DNA of 64,000 bases, from contig JADJVM010000008.1 of NCBI GenBank assembly GCA_016710595.1, positions 310,001 to 374,000 on the forward strand. The letters run 5' to 3'. Shown piece after piece: positions 1-9,100 of the stretch. The position numbers were made by a program, and so were the translations under genes. The DNA is from Niastella sp. GTDB taxonomy: Bacteria; Bacteroidota; Bacteroidia; Chitinophagales; Chitinophagaceae. Positions within the stretch are counted from its first letter, which is position 1. Every line of letters begins with the position of its first letter. Under the pieces are notes generated by a model. The model saw only the letters and a program-made list of their open reading frames with translations, had not been told where the DNA came from and did not search any database.

Positions 1-300
1 AACATAATTTTCCAGGCCATTGGCTTATTCTGAGTCATAAATGTTTTTCCATTGATCGCAATATTTGCTTTACCATTCCTGTAAAAGTTAATATTGATAT
101 CATCACTCATATTGATGCCACTCGTTTCCCATTTTACCGGGTATTTCGATGGCGTGCTTACCGCCCAATCACCAATCATTGAATACTCGCTGGTATCCTG
201 GATGAGCAGTTTCATAAGATCGAACAATTCAACTTTTTTTGTTTGGGCAAATCCCACACTGGTTATGAGTAAAAATGCCACTACGTGTAAAACCTTCATA
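1..300 (-). CDS. Secreted protein of unknown function, N-terminal part (runs off window)
   Basis: On the minus strand an ATG at 300 opens a frame with no stop down to base 1, so only the first ~100 residues are present. The N-terminus (MKVLHVVAFLLITSVGFAQ) is a clear Sec signal peptide with a predicted cut after AQ, so the product is probably periplasmic, outer-membrane or secreted. The mature part contains GDWAVSTPSKYPVKWETSG and later NFYRNGKANIAINGKTF, which looks like a small beta-rich extracytoplasmic domain. I do not recognise the family. It is transcribed away from the HAD gene, so the 174 bp between 300 and 475 hold divergent promoters, although I see no convincing TAnnTTTG element there. 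Confidence 0.6.
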
Positions 301-474
301 CAGATAAGTTTTTATTTTATAAATAGTGGCCAGAGCAAGCAAGTATAAATTTAATAATATTATTTTATTCCGGATAAACTTTTTATAGAATGTAAATTGT
401 GGTGCAAAGATTGTATATTCCTAATTGCCTTAAAAGCAAACAGGTACCTAATTAATACATAAAATAACAACCGG

Positions 475-1089
475 ATGCAAACTCAAAAAACAACCACCCT
501 ATTTACTGATATTGGCGGTGTGCTGCTCACCAATGGATGGGATCATAATTCCCGGCAAAAAGCGGCTGTACATTTTAACTTAGATCAGGAAGAAATGGCA
601 TCCCGCCACCACCTCACTTTTGATACCTATGAATCCGGTAAATTGTCTTTGGATGAATACTTAAACCGAACCGTTTTTTACATGCCCCGGAATTTCACTA
701 AAAAAGATTTCCAGGATTTTATGTTTGCCCAATCTAAGGCATTACCGGGCATGATTGAATTAATTACCGAACTGAAACTAAAGTATAAATTAAAAGTGGC
801 CGTAGTAAGCAACGAAGGGCGGGAACTCAATACATACCGAATCGCTCAGTTTGAGTTGGGGAAATTTGTAGATTTTTTTATATCATCCAGTTTTGTACAT
901 TTTAGGAAACCGGATATTGATATTTTTAAAATTGCATTGGATGTAGCACAGGTAAACCCAACAGAAATTTTATATATCGAAGACAGGCCCATGTTTATAT
1001 CTGTTGCAGAAGAGCTGGGTATTACCGGCATCCATCATGAAAATTTGGAAAAAACAAAATTAATATTGGCCGGCTATGGATTAAAATAA
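475..1089 (+). CDS. HAD-superfamily hydrolase (YihX-like phosphatase)
   Basis: 204 residues, a normal length for a cytoplasmic HAD phosphatase with an alpha-helical cap. Visible motifs: motif I TDIGGVLLT with nucleophile D12, motif II VVSN (S112), motif III lysine K145 in FRKPD, and motif IV IEDR (E169, D170). The usual second aspartate of motif I (DxD) is replaced by glycine (D-I-G-G), as in the YihX and epoxide-hydrolase N-terminal branch, so the general acid/base may differ from that of classical phosphatases. The substrate cannot be read from sequence. A class I fructose-bisphosphate aldolase follows 63 bp downstream on the same strand, so a sugar phosphate is a reasonable guess but only a guess. 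Confidence 0.85.
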   Translation: MQTQKTTTLFTDIGGVLLTNGWDHNSRQKAAVHFNLDQEEMASRHHLTFDTYESGKLSLDEYLNRTVFYMPRNFTKKDFQDFMFAQSKALPGMIELITELKLKYKLKVAVVSNEGRELNTYRIAQFELGKFVDFFISSSFVHFRKPDIDIFKIALDVAQVNPTEILYIEDRPMFISVAEELGITGIHHENLEKTKLILAGYGLK

Positions 1090-1152
1090 TATACCAACTA
1101 AAACTGGAATGATTATTTATTATAGCTCTTATGATCGCAATAAAGAAAAACA

Positions 1153-2163
1153 ATGAATAAAAAAATTTTATCTGACTGCATTCAGCAGCTATTTGCAAAT
1201 AGTAAAGGTCTGCTAGCTATGGATGAAAGTTTAGGCACATGTAATAAGCGCTTTGCAGCGGCAGGTATTCCACAGACCGAGGAAATGAGACGACGCTACC
1301 GCCAATTGCTTATTACCACAAAGGGATTACAGGATAGTATTGGCGGAGTGATCTTATTTGATGAAACCATCAGGCAAAAAACAGATGATGGAACCCCATT
1401 TACAAAAATATTGCAGGATGCAGGCATCATCATAGGAATCAAAGTAGATAAAGGGACGATCGGGCAACCGGGTTTCCCCAACGAAAAAATTACTGAAGGA
1501 TTAGATGGATTACGAAACCGTTTGCAGGAATATAAAACCATGGGCGCCCGTTTTGCAAAATGGCGTGCTGTCATTCGAATTGGCGAAAATACACCCACAC
1601 AAGGAAGTATTGAAGCCAATATTCATGCACTTGCACGATACGCAGCCTTATGCCAGGAAGCCGATATTGTACCAATTGTAGAACCCGAAGTATTGATGGA
1701 AGGCGATCATACAATCTGGCAATGTTTTGAAACTACTGAACGGGTTTTAAAAAATTTAATTTATCAATTTTACACACAACATATTTGGCTGGAAGGGATC
1801 ATTATAAAACCCAATATGGTTATTTCCGGTACTGGCGCAGCAAAAAAAGACACTGCCAATGATGTAGCAGAATTTACGGTGAAATGCCTGTTAGCATCCA
1901 TACCACCTGCTGTACCTGCCATTGCTTTTTTATCTGGCGGGCAATCGCCTGAATACGCTACCATGCACTTAGACAAAATGCATGAATTATTTAAAAATAA
2001 ACTTCCGTGGATACTCAGCTTTTCATTTGCCCGTGCTATTCAGCAACCCACACTTGATTGCTGGAAAGGCGATGATAAAAATATTGCTGCTGCACAAAAA
2101 CTTTTATTAGAACATGCCGAAACAAATAAAGCAGCAAGGCAGGGGAATTATATTCCGAAATAA
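1153..2163 (+). CDS. Class I fructose-bisphosphate aldolase
   Basis: 336 residues, close to the animal/plant-type class I aldolase. It would cleave fructose 1,6-bisphosphate to dihydroxyacetone phosphate and glyceraldehyde 3-phosphate through a Schiff base, without metal. Diagnostic segments are GLLAMDES (residues 19-26), FAKWRAVI with K136, VPIVEPEV with two glutamates (E177, E179), and IIIKPNMV with K219 as the Schiff-base lysine. SGGQSPEYA near residue 265 is the phosphate-binding loop. It acts in cytoplasmic glycolysis and gluconeogenesis. It follows the HAD hydrolase and may be cotranscribed with it. No terminator is evident after the stop, only a weak inverted repeat. Confidence 0.95.
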   Translation: MNKKILSDCIQQLFANSKGLLAMDESLGTCNKRFAAAGIPQTEEMRRRYRQLLITTKGLQDSIGGVILFDETIRQKTDDGTPFTKILQDAGIIIGIKVDKGTIGQPGFPNEKITEGLDGLRNRLQEYKTMGARFAKWRAVIRIGENTPTQGSIEANIHALARYAALCQEADIVPIVEPEVLMEGDHTIWQCFETTERVLKNLIYQFYTQHIWLEGIIIKPNMVISGTGAAKKDTANDVAEFTVKCLLASIPPAVPAIAFLSGGQSPEYATMHLDKMHELFKNKLPWILSFSFARAIQQPTLDCWKGDDKNIAAAQKLLLEHAETNKAARQGNYIPK

Positions 2164-2240
2164 AGATATCCTGAAACCGATTTTTAAATGTGAAAATTTA
2201 CAAATAAGGGTTTAGTAAGATTGGTAATTTGTCAAATAAA

Positions 2241-2689
2241 TTATGAATCCGGGATATTTGGTTCTACTAATTTTTTTAATTTATCTAATGAGTCTTGCCA
2301 GCCTAAATAACATGCTTCCACAGGTATTGCGGCAGGAATTCCTTCCTGGATTATTTTAATTCTGTACCTACAGTTACTTTTTTAAACCAGATAGATGTGA
2401 TCATTTCTCCAGGTAATTTCGGGTCATCAAATTTATCGCTGTATTTCAAAAATTCATTGGCTGTAATTTCTAAATACTCCCCGCCAAAAGATTGTTTACT
2501 GCCTGTTGAAAAATTTGTAAATGACATTTTATATTTGCCTCCTGCCCGAACATCCATTTGCCCAATTTCAGCTATAAAACCATAAGGGGGCAACCAGGCC
2601 AAAAATGCATCCGGTAGTGTAAATGCACGATATATTTTTTCAGGACTTGCACAAAATACCCGGTGTAATGTGATAGTGTTGTTTGCCAT
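2241..2689 (-). pseudogene. AHSA1/SRPBCC-domain protein, frameshifted near its 3' end
   Basis: Reading from an ATG at 2689 gives MANNTITLHRVFCASPEKIY and the rest of an AHSA1-type (START-like, activator of Hsp90 ATPase homologue) fold with FLAWLPPYGFIAEIGQMDVR and GGEYLEI. The frame stops at 2351 right after VGTELK. In the next frame the expected family tail continues without a gap: IIQEGIPAAIPVEACYLGWQ, ending EPNIPDS at the stop at 2241-2243. Restoring one A in the run AAAA (minus strand, around 2355-2358) joins the two halves into a normal ~148-residue protein. This is therefore a one-base deletion in a short homopolymer, either a real mutation or a sequencing error. The frame open upstream to 2755 uses no better start than the ATG at 2689. 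Confidence 0.8.
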
Positions 2690-2809
2690 ATAAAAATATT
2701 TAGTTTGTATGCTGCCAGCTTTTCGAACTCGCCTGTTCACATGTTGCTTCGCCATCTTTATTACTCAAAAAATCATGCCATTTATATCAAACAAATATTA
2801 TTCAAACTC

Positions 2810-3577
2810 CTATTTCCGCTTTACCAAGGGATGGTTCAATCCATTTACATCATTCCGGATCACTTCATATTTATCTAAACTTTCAAATAATTGAGTGAGT
2901 GTTTTAAAACCATAAGTTCGGGGATCAAAGCTGGGATCTATCTTTCGCAAAGCCAACCCCACTTTAGAGATATATGTACCCCCATCTTCTATCGTTGAAA
3001 TCTCAAATGCTTTATTGATATTGGTTACATCGAATTTTGGGAAATCTTTTTTGACAGTTTTCTTTGTTTTCTTTTTTGTGGCCGGGGCGCTTGCTGTTTC
3101 AGGTTTTACGGATGAATCATCTCTCCTGATTTCAGTTACTGGCAATAAATTTTCAGTAAATGTGAACACTTCGCATGAGTTCACAAATGCAATAGGCGTT
3201 TTTTGCATACCGATTCCCATTACAAAAAAACCTTCTTCCCGTATCCTTTTTGCCAACCCGGTATAATCGCTATCGCTTGATATAATGCAAAACCCATCAA
3301 CACTTTTGCTATGCAAAATATCCATCGCATCTATTATTAAAGAACTATCAGTTGAATTCTTTCCGGTTGTATAAGAAAATTTTTGAATCGGGTTGATGGA
3401 ATATCGGTTCAATGTGTCTTTCCATTTGTTCATGTGCGGGCTTGTCCAGTCGCCATAAATACGCCTAATGGTTGCTTTTCCATAAATAGACACTTCTTCC
3501 AGCATATATTTTATGAGCGAAGCCTGTGCATTGTCACCATCTATTAAAACGGCAATATTAAACTTTGTTTCAGTCAT
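2810..3577 (-). CDS. NYN-domain (LabA/PIN-like) ribonuclease with C-terminal OST-HTH/LOTUS domain
   Basis: 255 residues. Residues 5-150 form a NYN domain: AVLIDGDNAQ (D13, D15), NSTDSSLIIDAMD (D77) and CIISSDSDYTGL (D102, D104) supply the acidic residues expected to bind metal in PIN-like nucleases. A low-complexity Lys/Thr/Ala linker (about 155-180) leads to a C-terminal winged-helix-like segment (about 182-252; SKVGLALRKIDPSFDPRTYG) typical of OST-HTH/LOTUS domains, which bind RNA. Its likely role is cytoplasmic RNA cleavage or turnover, but the target is unknown. The gene stands alone between the AHSA1 remnant and the secreted lipase. A variant promoter element (TTACTTTG, minus strand) lies near 3645. 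Confidence 0.85.
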   Translation of the reverse strand: MTETKFNIAVLIDGDNAQASLIKYMLEEVSIYGKATIRRIYGDWTSPHMNKWKDTLNRYSINPIQKFSYTTGKNSTDSSLIIDAMDILHSKSVDGFCIISSDSDYTGLAKRIREEGFFVMGIGMQKTPIAFVNSCEVFTFTENLLPVTEIRRDDSSVKPETASAPATKKKTKKTVKKDFPKFDVTNINKAFEISTIEDGGTYISKVGLALRKIDPSFDPRTYGFKTLTQLFESLDKYEVIRNDVNGLNHPLVKRK

Positions 3578-3690
3578 TTTTTAAAATTATTCAATAAAAT
3601 AAACCGGCATACACTATAAAAAATATTTTAACAGCTTCTACCCGGTCAAAGTAAATTAAAGGAACAACTATTTTGCAGCATCACCAATTA

Positions 3691-5946
3691 CTATTTTAAT
3701 ACAACAAGCCTCTGTGTAGTATTTTGTGCCCCGTTATGTATCCTTATAAAATAAATACCAGCAGCAAATGAGGATGTCGGGATATCTACACTTTGAATTG
3801 CTGTGCCATTTACACTTTTAATGAATACCTCCTGCCCCCGGGTATTGTAAATACTTATGTTTACAGCGGTAACCGGTTTCACAAAATGAATTTCCGTTTT
3901 GTTTCTTGCAGGATTGGGTGTTATGCTAAATAAATTTTGACTTGCAGCAATATTTACCATTTTTATAGCTGAAAAATCAGATTGGCCATTGGCATCCAGT
4001 ATGCGTAAACGATAATAATGAAGGCCGGCGCCAGGTTTTAAATGATCAAAAACATAACTGTTTTCATGCGCCGATTTAGCTGCAGGTTGCATCCCGATGG
4101 GCTGCCAGCTTATCCCATTCATACTATGCTCAATCATAAAATGATCGGTATTTATTTCATTTGCAGTAAGCCAATGCAATTGAACATTTTCACCGTTTTG
4201 TGTAGCTGTAAATTGTAATAAAGATAATGGGACTACTATGTTTGGAACAAACCCTACCCGCATGGCATAAGGGCTTAACCAACTGGCCGCATCAGCAGTG
4301 GCGCTTAACGTAAGCTGGTAGTCGCCTGCATTTACAGGAACACTAAAGGTAGTATCGCCTTTTGCTGCGCTGGTACCAGAATAAATATGGCTGGCACCAC
4401 TACCGTAAATATCCAAAGCCACATTGGGCAACGGCAGGTCAAATAAATTGATTTTAAGAAACCCATCTACGGGTGCCGTTATGCCGAAGTTATCCCTATC
4501 TACTGGTGAAGCTGCCCCAACACTTTGTACCGTGAAATTCCCAAAATAGGTTTTATCAAAAGCTACCGAATAATCTTCATCACTCCCTGGTTCATCCATG
4601 GCTTTCAGTACGGTGAATGTTTGTTTTTGCACTTCAGTGTGCCAAATAAAAGTAAATGCCGGTGCCTTGCTTATAAATGTATCTACCGCTAATGTTGGAT
4701 AATAATTTTTGAGGTTTGCCTGGTCCACCTGAACTACCCCATCACCGCCCAACAAACTATTGGTACCAATCACACAACTATATGCTACATCGGTGGGTAT
4801 GCTTTTTTGGTTCAGCCCCGTTACCAAAGTATTATCACCGCTGATGCCATTACAGTTTACATCTATATTATTATACGTAACATCAATGGCAGTCGTATTC
4901 TCTAAGCTGCCAAATAAATAAGTACCAGGCTTGCCTGCACCGGAAAAATATATCCGGAGATCTCTTACCGCTTCCGATTTTTCATCTACACTTGTAAGGC
5001 CAAAGCCACTGGCATTGCTACCGCCATGAGGTGTTGCCAGGCTTACTAATTTTGCTACATGATGCGCACCATCGGGTTGCCAAAGTGAAGGCTTTTGCAG
5101 ATATTCCCTTGAAGCCAAACCACCCATGCTATGGCATACCAGGATCACTTTGGTTTTGCCGGTTAGCTGTAATACATGTGCAATGGCATCCCGTACTGCA
5201 AGCCCCTGTTTGCTGATGGCGCTTTGGTTACTTTCGTAACTATCAGCTGGGGCTGTACCCGTAGGACTAACATTAAAGTTTAGGGTATAAAAATCTTTTG
5301 CAGTGAGCGAACCCACATCCGTCCAGTCTTTATAATCGGTAGTAAGGTTGGCCGTATTAATATTCCCATCCTGGTTTAAACAAAAATTTAAATTACCACC
5401 ATAAGACCAACCAAAATTATTTTTTAAATCGGTAATGAGTGGATCCCATGTCGTTTGGTCTGAATTGAGGCCATGGATAAAAATGATAGGGTATGATAAA
5501 TTTTGCTGCCCCCCCAGGTTATTATTCACCAGCAATTGGGTGGACAATGAAAAATTATTGTTCTCATCTGTTTCTGCCACTTTACTCCTGCTATCTGCTT
5601 TTATAAACACATAATAAGAACCGGGGTTCACTTTGTAAGGTAAGGGGAATAAATAGTTCACGGTATTGGTTTCCTGGCCTGCCGCCAGCGCTTCGCAGCT
5701 TATATCATTTAAAGCAATAGCGCCCGAACCAAGCGTTGCCGTTGCAGATAAATAAATTTTAGCATGATTTGCAATGGCAGCAACATTTCCGGCATTCTTT
5801 ATTTTAAAATTAATTTGCAAATAATTACCGGTTGATATATTAGGGCTTTGCAAACTACTTTGGCTTACAATAAGATTGGGCTGTGCGAAAGAAAGCAAGG
5901 GCATCAGCAATGAAATGAAGGCCCAGGTTGAAAAATATTTTTTCAT
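3691..5946 (-). CDS. Secreted alpha/beta-hydrolase (lipase/esterase) with CARDB and T9SS sorting domains
   Basis: 751 residues with signal peptide MKKYFSTWAFISLLMPLLSF. Residues ~23-140 form a CARDB-type Ig-like domain (LQINFKIKNAGNVAAIANHA). Residues ~150-450 form an alpha/beta-hydrolase: PIIFIHGLNSDQTTW is the oxyanion-side segment, VCHSMGG carries the nucleophile S273, and H436 in FIWHTEV is the candidate catalytic histidine. Beta-rich domains follow. The C-terminal ~80 residues (ITPNPARNKTEIHF to QRLVVLK) are a T9SS type A sorting domain, so the enzyme is probably exported by the Por secretion system. Likely activity is on lipids or esters outside the cell. It lies 167 bp from the next T9SS cargo gene on the same strand. 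Confidence 0.88.
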   Translation of the reverse strand: MKKYFSTWAFISLLMPLLSFAQPNLIVSQSSLQSPNISTGNYLQINFKIKNAGNVAAIANHAKIYLSATATLGSGAIALNDISCEALAAGQETNTVNYLFPLPYKVNPGSYYVFIKADSRSKVAETDENNNFSLSTQLLVNNNLGGQQNLSYPIIFIHGLNSDQTTWDPLITDLKNNFGWSYGGNLNFCLNQDGNINTANLTTDYKDWTDVGSLTAKDFYTLNFNVSPTGTAPADSYESNQSAISKQGLAVRDAIAHVLQLTGKTKVILVCHSMGGLASREYLQKPSLWQPDGAHHVAKLVSLATPHGGSNASGFGLTSVDEKSEAVRDLRIYFSGAGKPGTYLFGSLENTTAIDVTYNNIDVNCNGISGDNTLVTGLNQKSIPTDVAYSCVIGTNSLLGGDGVVQVDQANLKNYYPTLAVDTFISKAPAFTFIWHTEVQKQTFTVLKAMDEPGSDEDYSVAFDKTYFGNFTVQSVGAASPVDRDNFGITAPVDGFLKINLFDLPLPNVALDIYGSGASHIYSGTSAAKGDTTFSVPVNAGDYQLTLSATADAASWLSPYAMRVGFVPNIVVPLSLLQFTATQNGENVQLHWLTANEINTDHFMIEHSMNGISWQPIGMQPAAKSAHENSYVFDHLKPGAGLHYYRLRILDANGQSDFSAIKMVNIAASQNLFSITPNPARNKTEIHFVKPVTAVNISIYNTRGQEVFIKSVNGTAIQSVDIPTSSFAAGIYFIRIHNGAQNTTQRLVVLK

Positions 5947-6035
5947 AACTACATTTTGGTTGAAATAAAATATTCTTCAGGGGGATAATGGAACTTAAAG
6001 GTAGAATACAATTTTTAATTATTAATGGTTAATTG

Positions 6036-6056
6036 TGAATGGTGAATGGTGAATGG
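6036..6056. repeat. Three tandem copies of a 7-bp unit (TGAATGG)
   Basis: Direct reading shows TGAATGG at 6036-6042, 6043-6049 and 6050-6056, in the spacer between the lipase gene and the terminator of the giant secreted protein gene. It is too short and the unit too small to be a CRISPR. It may simply be a slippage-prone microsatellite. Confidence 0.7.
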
Positions 6057-6063
6057 TTACTTT

Positions 6064-6089
6064 AAAAAAAAATCCCGGTAAACCGGGAT
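6064..6089 (-). terminator. Rho-independent terminator of the 2853-aa secreted protein gene
   Basis: Arms ATCCCGG (6072-6078) and CCGGGAT (6083-6089) with a 4-nt loop form a perfect 7-bp GC-rich stem. Read on the minus strand, the stem is followed by a run of T (A-run at 6064-6072 on the plus strand). It sits 25 bp past the stop codon of the minus-strand gene ending at 6114. Confidence 0.85.
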
Positions 6090-6113
6090 CTGAATACATT
6101 TATGAAAACAGGA

Positions 6114-9100
6114 TTATTTTATAAATACTTTTATTGTCTTTTTAAATCCTTTTTTATTTGTAATGAGCAATTGATAAGTACCCGCTGCTAACTTGCCCGT
6201 AGCAAAGGATGCCTGCTGGTAATAACTATTTATGGTAGTGGACTTGCTGAGCATTTGCTGGCCGTTTGCGGCATACAATACCATTTGGTAGTCCCCGGGT
6301 TCCTGGTTGGTAAATTGCAATTGTATAATACCATTCTCAATTGGGTTGGGCGCCATATCAATTCCTACTTTTATGGGTAGTGCATCTAATTTTACTTTAT
6401 CGCTATACACATAATCGCCTTCTACATCCAATCCTTTTACCCTGTAATACACTTCCCCGGCAGGCGCTGTGGCATCGTTGTACTGCAAAACATCATTGGT
6501 ATTGATAACACCTCTCAAATTAAAATTTGTTCCTTCATTGCTGCGTTCCACTTCGTAATATCGAATATCGCTACCCGGCGCTACCTGCCATTGTACAGTC
6601 GCCGTTTTATCTGCATTCCGTTTGGCTTGTATTGAAATAAACTGAATCCTTTTTTTCTGTTTAAATACAATCATGAAACGGTCTGCCGCCAATGATCCCG
6701 GGTTGTTGGCAATATTAAAATCAATACGGGTATCGCCCTGTAATAGTAATGGCGTTTTTGTTTGGGTATAGTTATCAATCAGCCATGCCCTGCGGCCTTC
6801 CAGGTCCATATTCCCGGTATTGATCGCCCAACTATAATTGCGGGCTTTCATCATTTCTATATTCAGGAAGATAGTATCTGCATCTATAACCGGGCTTTTT
6901 TGCATAACAGCATAAAGTTTATTGGCCAATTTAATACTTACCACTTCGGAAAGGTTTTTTAATTTGGGTGCATCTTTACTATCAATGCCGTCATTAAATC
7001 CATCCTGGTAGTGCATCAATACACCATCCGTTAATGTAAGTTCATTGCCCTCACGAATAAATAAATTGGCTCTGAGTAATTGTGGCTTTTCTGCTACAAA
7101 CGTAGCGGTATAACTATCATCGCCTTTTGAATTTTCATTGATGGTTAGATTACCTGCCGTGGCCCCGCCTTTTATAAAAAATGCCTGGCCAGATGGGATA
7201 AAGTTTGGATGGCCGCCATAAGCGCCACCGCCAGGTGTAGAAACCCAATCGGAGCCCACTTTCGTAAATGCACGGAAACCACCCAGGTTATAATTACCGG
7301 TAAGGCGTGGATCCCAAATATAAAATGTTTGTACTGACTGTGCAGGAATGATCGTACTACGCATATCTAATGCCGATGCATAAGGATTACCAATAGATAC
7401 ATCTTTACCTGCTGGTATATTAATGGCCGTTTGGTTACCCGTTAATAATTGGCCACGGGTGCGTAAAATAGTGGCAGAACTTCCGCTTGCCCCTGCCTGG
7501 GTACGATCGCCCCTTACAAATATCATATAACCTGATGGGTTGGCAATGCCCAATGATGTTGTATTTGCTGGTGCCACATAAGCTTGCGTTGCTGTATTCC
7601 AGGATTTCATACTGGGGCCACCCGGCGAATAAAAATCAAAACCAATTGCTGTTGGGCTTCCCGGTAATTTAGTAGAGATCTGGGTACCATATCCTGCCGG
7701 TGTGGTTTGTGTAGTGCTTCCGGGTGCCATTCCTTCCTGCCATGCCTCGTTGATTGTTTGGGTCGTATTATTGGGCACTGACAGGAACTGCCATTTGCGT
7801 GGCGTTAAAATATAACGCTCTACGATAAAACGGCCCGATCCACTATAATTGATGGTACTGCCAGATGGTACTTTACCTACATTGGCTGTACGTACAGCGC
7901 CGCTTTGCAAAGTAATATCACCTGTATTTAAAGTGAGTTTAGCCGCAATATTATCAAAACTTAAGGTACCGGGAATACCAAATGAACTATTGATGGTTAC
8001 ATTTCCTAAACCGGTATTGTTGATTTTCACATCCTCTAAATTATACTGGCCGGTGCCAGAAACGGTTTGAGTAGTTGTTCCGCTAAATACCAGGTCGCCG
8101 GTTTCTGCTGTGCCCCCGGTAAGGGTGAGTGTACCATTTACAGTAAGATTCCCCTTTACGTCAATACCCGTACCGTTGCCATGTATGGCATCTGTGATGG
8201 CATCCCAGGAAATATTGGAGAGCTCGCTGTTAGCGCCAATACTTACATTGCCTGCAACCTGCAAAGGGAGAACATTGATATTATTGTAAGATACTTTCAC
8301 TGCGCCGGTACCGCTCGTTCCAATATCTAAATTTCCTTTTACATACATGGTGCCACCAGCAGCGCCGGTAAGCGCCGTGGTACTGGTACTCCAGTTATAA
8401 GGCCCTGAAGTAGATTCAAACTTCAGGTTGGGATAATACATATTGCTGGCAGCCGTATTTACATTACCGGCGCCGGTATATCGGTAAATCCAAAATGCAG
8501 AAGCTGGTATATTTATTATGCCAGTCTCATAGTTTGCTCCATAATTACCGGCTACGCCAGATGAATTTGTTTTAAGCACCGTTCCATTGGCTCCCAGTTT
8601 CCAGGTGGCGCCACTGCCAAAGCCCAGGCTGTTTGCCGTATTATTATTATCATTAAAAGTTCCGTTAATCACAAAATCTGCACCTGCTCCCCCATCCAAA
8701 ATTTTAATGCCCGCATTTGGATTGGTAAGAAGTGTTGCAGATGCATCTACCGTAAGGTTGTTTACATCAATGTCTGCATCTATATCCTGGGTAACGGTAT
8801 AAGGAGCTGTGATATTTATTTTTGAACTATTGATGGCAATTGGATAGGTGCAGGCGGGTTTCCAGGTAATTCCATCGTTACTCATTTCCCAGGTAGCTTT
8901 ATTGCTCCAGTTACCGGTAGCTTTTGAATGATAAATGGGCCTGCTCTCATAAGTATATTGTGCAGCATGGCTGGGCTGGTAACAACCGGGGCTTCCCTGA
9001 GATACCGTAACATAAAACTGGTAATTGGCCAGCGAAGCGGTAGGGCCTGTAATTGTAATATGATTGGTACCCGAACCCGAAACGGTATATGTTGCCGGTA

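Noticed and set aside
6036..6056. Short tandem repeat as the start of a CRISPR array
   Set aside because: The unit is 7 bp with no spacers and only three copies.
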